NCBI GenBank assembly: GCA_002364215.1
Contig: DEXQ01000009.1
Span: 80,843-144,842, forward strand
Source: Aequorivita sp. UBA3180
GTDB taxonomy: Bacteria; Bacteroidota; Bacteroidia; Flavobacteriales; Flavobacteriaceae
Reading direction: 5' to 3'
Length of the DNA stretch: 64,000 nucleotides
Shown one piece after another: positions 59,999-64,000 of the stretch; the stretch's first letter is position 1, and each line of letters starts with the position of its first letter. The position numbers and the translations under genes are program-made. The notes below the pieces were generated by a model. It saw only the letters and a list, made by a program, of their open reading frames with translations. It searched no databases and was not told where the DNA came from.

Positions 59999-61729
59999 CT
60001 ATCCATTCATGGAAATCAAAAACTCTTCGTTATTGCGAGTTTGTTTGATTCTGTCATTGATGAATTCCATGGCTTCCACAGGGTTCATGTCCGCAAGGTA
60101 TTTACGAAGCACCCACATACGCTGTATTACGTTTTCATCCAATAATAAATCGTCGCGACGTGTGCTGGAAGAAGTAAGGTCTATGGCAGGGAAAATTCTT
60201 CGGTTCGATATTTTTCTATCCAACTGAAGCTCCATGTTACCGGTTCCTTTGAATTCCTCAAAAATAACCTCGTCCATTTTTGAACCTGTTTCTGTCAATG
60301 CTGTCGCTATGATGCTTAAAGAACCGCCGTTTTCAATATTACGCGCGGCACCGAAGAAACGCTTCGGTTTGTGTAGCGCATTGGCATCTACACCACCACT
60401 CAATATTTTACCACTGGCAGGCTGAACCGTGTTATAAGCTCTCGCCAAACGCGTAATGGAATCCAAAAGGATCACCACGTCGTGGCCACATTCTACCAGT
60501 CTTTTTGCCTTATCGATTACGATGTTTGCAACACGCACGTGCTCGCTGGCTTCTTTGTCAAAGGTAGAAGCAACCACTTCGCCGCGTACGTTTCTTTGCA
60601 TATCGGTAACCTCTTCAGGGCGTTCGTCGATCAAAAGGATAATTTGGTAAACCTCCGGATGGTTTGCGGCTATTGCATTTGCAATATCTTTCAAAAGCAT
60701 CGTTTTACCCGTTTTTGGTTGTGAAACTATCATACCACGTTGACCTTTTCCGATAGGTGCAAATAGGTCAATAATTCGTGTTGAAATAGTACTCTGTTTA
60801 TCTGCAAGGTTGAATTTTTCCTGTGGGAAAAGTGGCGTTAAGTGTTCAAAAGATACACGATCACGAACCACATTTGGGTTTAGACCGTTTATTTTATTCA
60901 CTTTAATTAATGGGAAATATTTTTCACCTTCTTTCGGCGGACGTACTTCACCCAAAACCGTATCTCCGGTTTTTAGACCGAAAAGACGAATTTGTGATTG
61001 TGATACATAAATATCATCAGGAGATGAAAGATAATTGTAGTCACTAGAACGCAAAAATCCGTAGCCATCCTGCATTATATCCAACACGCCTTCGCTTTCA
61101 ATTATACCGTCAAATTCATAATCAGGCTCGCGATAACGGTTACGGGAATCTTTGTTTCCGTTGCTTTTGTTGTCGTGCACGTTGCCATCTTTCTGTTTGT
61201 GGCCTTGGTGTTTTTGGCGATTGTCAGAATTGTTATTGTCGTTGCGTTGGTTTTTCTGACGATTGTCGTTGCTGTTTGACTTTTGGTGTTGCGGCTTTTT
61301 ATCGCTTTCCTTTTTGTCGTTTCTATCGTTGCTCGATCGCTTATCGTCAGTAGCTTTTTTGTCGTTCCTGTCATTTTTCGAACGTTTATCGTCAGTAGCT
61401 TTTTTGTCGTCATCATCCTTTTTATTTTGATGAGGTTTTTGCTGCTGAGGCTTTTGGTTTCGATTGTCGTTCTTCTGCGGGTGAGGCTTTTGGTTTTTGC
61501 TACGATTGTCATTAGAAGAAGAAGTTTTTTCTTCCTTTTTTGTTTCTGCCGAAGCTTCTTCGGCTTTAATGACCGCTTTTACCGCTTTTGGATTAGCGGC
61601 TTGGTAATCGAGAATTTGATAAACCAAGTCCAATTTTTTTTGAGTGCGATATTTCGGCACATTAAGCTCTTTGGCTATTTCCTGAAGTTCAGGTAGCTTT
61701 TTTTCTTTTAATTCTGAAATTTCAAACAT
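59999..61729 (-). CDS. rho: Transcription termination factor Rho with disordered insertion
   Basis: 576 residues. N-terminal Rho-N helical domain (about 1-50, PELQEIAKELNVPKYRTQKKLDLVYQIL), a long N/K/D/R/Q-rich disordered region (about 65-200), the RNA-binding domain (DGYGFLRSSDYNYLSSPDDIYVS, about 220-243) and the ATPase core with Walker A SQPKTGKT (336-343), Walker B ILLDSITRLARAYN and the R-loop. Such insertions are a known feature of Bacteroidota Rho. The insert includes a 15-residue tandem repeat. It should terminate untranslated transcripts as a hexamer. Divergent from the DUF4293 gene, and followed by its own terminator. Confidence 0.97.
   Translation of the reverse strand: MFEISELKEKKLPELQEIAKELNVPKYRTQKKLDLVYQILDYQAANPKAVKAVIKAEEASAETKKEEKTSSSNDNRSKNQKPHPQKNDNRNQKPQQQKPHQNKKDDDDKKATDDKRSKNDRNDKKATDDKRSSNDRNDKKESDKKPQHQKSNSNDNRQKNQRNDNNNSDNRQKHQGHKQKDGNVHDNKSNGNKDSRNRYREPDYEFDGIIESEGVLDIMQDGYGFLRSSDYNYLSSPDDIYVSQSQIRLFGLKTGDTVLGEVRPPKEGEKYFPLIKVNKINGLNPNVVRDRVSFEHLTPLFPQEKFNLADKQSTISTRIIDLFAPIGKGQRGMIVSQPKTGKTMLLKDIANAIAANHPEVYQIILLIDERPEEVTDMQRNVRGEVVASTFDKEASEHVRVANIVIDKAKRLVECGHDVVILLDSITRLARAYNTVQPASGKILSGGVDANALHKPKRFFGAARNIENGGSLSIIATALTETGSKMDEVIFEEFKGTGNMELQLDRKISNRRIFPAIDLTSSSTRRDDLLLDENVIQRMWVLRKYLADMNPVEAMEFINDRIKQTRNNEEFLISMNG
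61316..61405 (-). repeat. 45-bp tandem duplication inside rho
   Basis: Two adjacent copies encode KKATDDKRSKNDRND and KKATDDKRSSNDRND (residues 109-123 and 124-138). They differ at one residue. A partial third copy (KKESDKK) follows. Confidence 0.85.
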
Positions 61730-61900
61730 GTAGAATATACTGTTGTTAATGTTGATACAAATGTGTTCCTTTTGAGAAGGTAAGTACGTTGAAAATTTTT
61801 TCGAAGACTAAGTAACCTTTATTGAGTTGGTTACGAATTGTTATTGCAATAATACAACAATAAATTAAAAACCACCGTTATTTTTTTTAAAAAGAAACAG

Positions 61901-61908
61901 TATTTTTG
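61901..61908 (+). promoter_or_regulatory. Bacteroidota -7 box (TATTTTTG) for the DUF4293 gene
   Basis: TATTTTTG matches TAnnTTTG, 23 bases before ATG 61932, and supports that start over upstream alternatives. Confidence 0.55.
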
Positions 61909-61931
61909 CTGCGTAATTGAGTTGTTATAAA

Positions 61932-62342
61932 ATGATCCAACGCATTCAAACCATTTATTTAGTCGTTTCTGCCATTATTATGGGAGCCTTATTTATGTGG
62001 TTTCCTGTGGTTCTGGGCAAAGATGGTTCCATAATTATGGAGCGCAATGAGCCTTTGGTTTTTGGATTAATATTTGTTTCTATCGCTTTGGCGATTATTT
62101 CAATTTTGAGTTTTAAAAAACGGCAGCTACAGTTTGTGCTCAACCGTTTGAACATCATATCAGACTTTGTATTACTGGGAGTTTTCGTTTACAGGTTGCT
62201 AACTTTATCCGGAGAGACTATTGTTTCAGAGAAGGGTATTGGGGTGCTTTTTCCCATCATTTCTATCGTATTTTTAGTGCTGGCCAACAAGGCCATAAAA
62301 AGGGATGAGGACCTCGTAAAATCTGTTGATCGTTTGCGATAA
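61932..62342 (+). CDS. DUF4293 family membrane protein
   Basis: 136 residues from ATG 61932 (MIQRIQTIYLVVSAIIMGALF). Four membrane helices at about 8-28, 43-64, 75-96 and 105-125, then a short charged tail. DUF4293 proteins are regularly found beside rho in this group; their function is unknown. Ended by a terminator. Confidence 0.85.
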   Translation: MIQRIQTIYLVVSAIIMGALFMWFPVVLGKDGSIIMERNEPLVFGLIFVSIALAIISILSFKKRQLQFVLNRLNIISDFVLLGVFVYRLLTLSGETIVSEKGIGVLFPIISIVFLVLANKAIKRDEDLVKSVDRLR

Positions 62343-62367
62343 ACCGATCTTGGTATATTAGTGCAAG

Positions 62368-62400
62368 ACCCCTAAAGTATGCCAACTTTAGGGGTTTTTT
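62368..62400 (+). terminator. Terminator after the DUF4293 gene
   Basis: An 11-bp perfect stem ACCCCTAAAGT / ACTTTAGGGGT with a 6-base loop followed by T-run. Confidence 0.9.
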
Positions 62401-62413
62401 GTTTTATAGTTAA

Positions 62414-62439
62414 ACCCTTCTACTGCGCTCAGGGGGACA
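62414..62439. repeat. Single diverged arm of the 'ctgcgctc' flavobacterial repeat
   Basis: ACCCTTCTACTGCGCTCAGG and a following GGGGACA. It shares ACTGCGCTC and the GACA end with the inverted repeat at 26716-26799. Confidence 0.6.
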
Positions 62440-62491
62440 TTAAAAGTTCAAAACTTATTTTCCCAAACCCCTAATCACTTTTCGCTAAAAA

Positions 62492-62983
62492 TCATTTCTC
62501 AAATTCAATAACCTCCAGATTCTGGATTTTTTCGCCGTCAATTTCAAAACGTAGCATAGTGCGCACTTTTTGAAAACCATCTTTTCCCACGGCTCCGGGA
62601 TTCATATGAAGTAATTTTGTGGTTTTATCGGGCATCACTTTCAGAATATGTGAGTGCCCACAGATAAAAATCTTCGGCGGATTGGAATAAATTTCATTCC
62701 TGATAGATGGATTGTACCTACCGGGATACCCGCCAATGTGCGTAATCCAAACATCAACCTCTTCGCACATAAAACGGTTGTGCAGCGGAAATTCCATCCG
62801 TGCTTCGGTGCTGTCAATGTTTCCGTAAACTGCTCTTAAAGGTTTTAGTTTTTTTATAGCGTCCGTAACCGAAAGATCACCAATATCTCCCGCATGCCAC
62901 ACTTCATCGGCCTGATTTACATATTTCAGGATTTTTTCGTCTATATAACTGTGTGTGTCGCTAAGAAGCAGAATTTTTTTCAA
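62492..62983 (-). CDS. YfcE/MJ0936-type metallophosphoesterase
   Basis: 163 residues. Metal motifs: LLSDTHSY (D-x-H, residues 8-10), WHAGDIGD (GDxxD), VYGNIDS (GN), ITHIGGYPG and CGHSHIL (GHxH). Calcineurin-like phosphodiesterase fold. Substrate unknown, likely a small phosphodiester. Single gene between the DUF4293 and truA genes. Confidence 0.92.
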   Translation of the reverse strand: MKKILLLSDTHSYIDEKILKYVNQADEVWHAGDIGDLSVTDAIKKLKPLRAVYGNIDSTEARMEFPLHNRFMCEEVDVWITHIGGYPGRYNPSIRNEIYSNPPKIFICGHSHILKVMPDKTTKLLHMNPGAVGKDGFQKVRTMLRFEIDGEKIQNLEVIEFEK

Positions 62984-62989
62984 AGTTTG

Positions 62990-63095
62990 GTTATTACGTT
63001 ATTTGGTTACTAAGTTAATGAGTTATTTGGTTAATGGATTGCTAAGTTATTAAACTCAGCAACTTTTAAACTCTTAAGCTTATAAACTCCTAAAC
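62990..63095. repeat. Low-complexity 'GTTATTTGGTTA/TAAACTC' simple repeats before truA
   Basis: Loose repeats of TTATTTGGTTA (three variants) then AACTCxxxAACTTTTAAACTC. They have no hairpin or coding capacity. Similar text-like repeats occur at 17884-17918 (AACTCATAACTC), 26262-26290 and 56843-56884. Confidence 0.55.
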
Positions 63096-63102
63096 TAAAT
63101 TG

Positions 63103-63110
63103 TAATTTTG
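63103..63110 (+). promoter_or_regulatory. Bacteroidota -7 box (TAATTTTG) for truA
   Basis: TAATTTTG lies 20 bases before the TTG start at 63131 and supports that start. Confidence 0.5.
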
Positions 63111-63130
63111 TCGATTCTGAAATAAAACAA

Positions 63131-63868
63131 TTGCGATATTTTATAGAAATAGCCTATAACGGGAAAAATTATTTTGGATGGCAGCGCCAGCCCGAACAGA
63201 TGAGCGTGCAAGAAGTTTTGGAAGAGAGGCTTTCCACTTTGCTTCGCGAAGAAATAAAACTCACCGGAGCAGGAAGAACCGATACTGGCGTGCATGCCAA
63301 ACAGCTTTTCGCACATTTCGATAGTGATAAGATTGAAAATTTTGATGACTTTATTTTTAGAATGAATTCCTTTCTTCCGAAGGATATTTCACTAAAGAAT
63401 ATTTTTAAAGTAAAGCAAGACGCCCACGCCCGTTTTGATGCTGTTGAAAGGGAATATGAATATTTAATTTCACTTGAAAAAGACCCGTTTTCACAGGATT
63501 TTGCCTTTCAAATAAATAATAAACCAGATGTGGATTTAATGAACCAAGCCGCTGAAATGCTATTGTGCCATAAGGATTTTCAATGCTTCTCGCGCTCAAA
63601 GACCGATGTAAAAACGTACAATTGCACCATAGTGAAAGCCCATTGGGAAGCTAAAAATAATAGGCTTATTTTTACAATCGCCGCAGACCGCTTTCTTCGG
63701 AATATGGTTCGCGCCATCGTTGGGACGCTTTTGGACGTGGGTTATGGAAAGACTACTTTGGAAGATTTTCAAGCAATATTAAACAGTAAAAGTAGGGAAG
63801 AAGCGGGTGCTTCTGCGCCTGCGCACGGGTTATATTTAACTAAAGTTGTTTATCCTTACACTTTATGA
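63131..63868 (+). CDS. truA: tRNA pseudouridine synthase A
   Basis: Makes pseudouridine at positions 38-40 of tRNA anticodon arms. 245 residues: MRYFIEIAYNGKNYFGWQRQ at the start, catalytic Asp51 in GAGRTDTGVHA, RNMVRAIVGTLL near the end. TTG 63131 is taken as the start because it precedes the conserved RYFIEIAYNG block and no ATG is in range. It overlaps the next gene by 4 bp (ATGA). Confidence 0.95.
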   Translation: MRYFIEIAYNGKNYFGWQRQPEQMSVQEVLEERLSTLLREEIKLTGAGRTDTGVHAKQLFAHFDSDKIENFDDFIFRMNSFLPKDISLKNIFKVKQDAHARFDAVEREYEYLISLEKDPFSQDFAFQINNKPDVDLMNQAAEMLLCHKDFQCFSRSKTDVKTYNCTIVKAHWEAKNNRLIFTIAADRFLRNMVRAIVGTLLDVGYGKTTLEDFQAILNSKSREEAGASAPAHGLYLTKVVYPYTL

Positions 63869-64000
63869 ACATTATAAATTTAATTTTTGTTTTTTTATTT
63901 TGTTTTTCTCTTCATTCACAGGAAGGTTTTAATGATTTAAAAGAGTATGGGTTAAGAGGTAGAGTTAAATCTTTTGAATCAACGTATTATTCGACTAAAG
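63865..64000 (+). CDS. Secreted protein, cut by the window end
   Basis: ATG 63865 overlaps the truA stop. The first 45 residues include a signal peptide (MNIINLIFVFLFCFSLHSQ) and start of a mature part GFNDLKEYGLRGRVKSF. The YGLRGxVKSF block is seen in flavobacterial secreted repeat proteins, but a family cannot be assigned from so little. The rest lies beyond the window. Confidence 0.7.
   Translation, partial: MNIINLIFVFLFCFSLHSQEGFNDLKEYGLRGRVKSFESTYYSTK

Overview
The window is a 64 kb piece of a Bacteroidota chromosome, most likely from the family Flavobacteriaceae. The evidence is a low GC content, a secreted protease ending in a type IX secretion (T9SS) sorting domain, TAnnTTTG promoter boxes close to start codons with few Shine-Dalgarno sites, and families typical of that group (DUF6702 beside an M1 peptidase, DUF4293 beside rho, DUF6090, lipoproteins and CarboxypepD_reg-like proteins). 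Genus assignment is not possible by eye. No rRNA, tRNA, prophage, conjugative element or CRISPR array was seen.

Layout. 1-4.1 kb: 3' part of a T9SS-exported subtilisin-like protease. 4.2-11.9 kb: a small protein and ApbE, then mostly minus-strand housekeeping genes (methyltransferase, map, HAD phosphatase, thioredoxin-like lipoprotein, a REP-associated transposase with its palindromes, gpmI, an M15 peptidase). 11.9-12.5 kb: the only gene-free stretch above 300 bp. 12.5-21 kb: peptidase E, two CarboxypepD_reg-like proteins, DUF6702 plus M1 peptidase, TatA, PAP2 phosphatase, an O-methyltransferase and a POT peptide transporter. 21-29.6 kb: a minus-strand kynurenine catabolic cluster. 29.6-46.9 kb: mixed housekeeping and envelope genes (MsrA, Nif3, LpxK, hybrid kinase, GAPDH, LipA, sigma factor, MurB, aminotransferase, aspartic protease). 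47-57.5 kb: ValRS, then a conserved block rsfS-ftsH-LUD-cdsA-psd-ACBP, BirA and PyrE. 57.5-64 kb: NUDIX, M14 peptidase, Rho, DUF4293, a phosphoesterase, TruA and the start of a secreted protein.

The most coherent pathway is tryptophan/kynurenine breakdown. KynU and KMO make 3-hydroxyanthranilate. ACMSD, an ALDH8A1-like dehydrogenase and a RidA-type deaminase carry the ring-opened product to 2-aminomuconate and its deaminated form. The dioxygenase that should link the two halves (3-hydroxyanthranilate 3,4-dioxygenase) is not in the window. The cluster also carries a short-chain dehydrogenase whose Tyr/Lys catalytic pair is replaced, a DUF6090 protein and a seven-helix membrane protein with a cytosolic domain.

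The most unusual structural feature is the density of small palindromic repeats of several unrelated families. They sit at the wide junctions of the kynurenine cluster, form the ends of ORFs (KynU tail, ALDH stop), lie in frame inside KMO, and flank and invade the reading frame of the REP-associated transposase.
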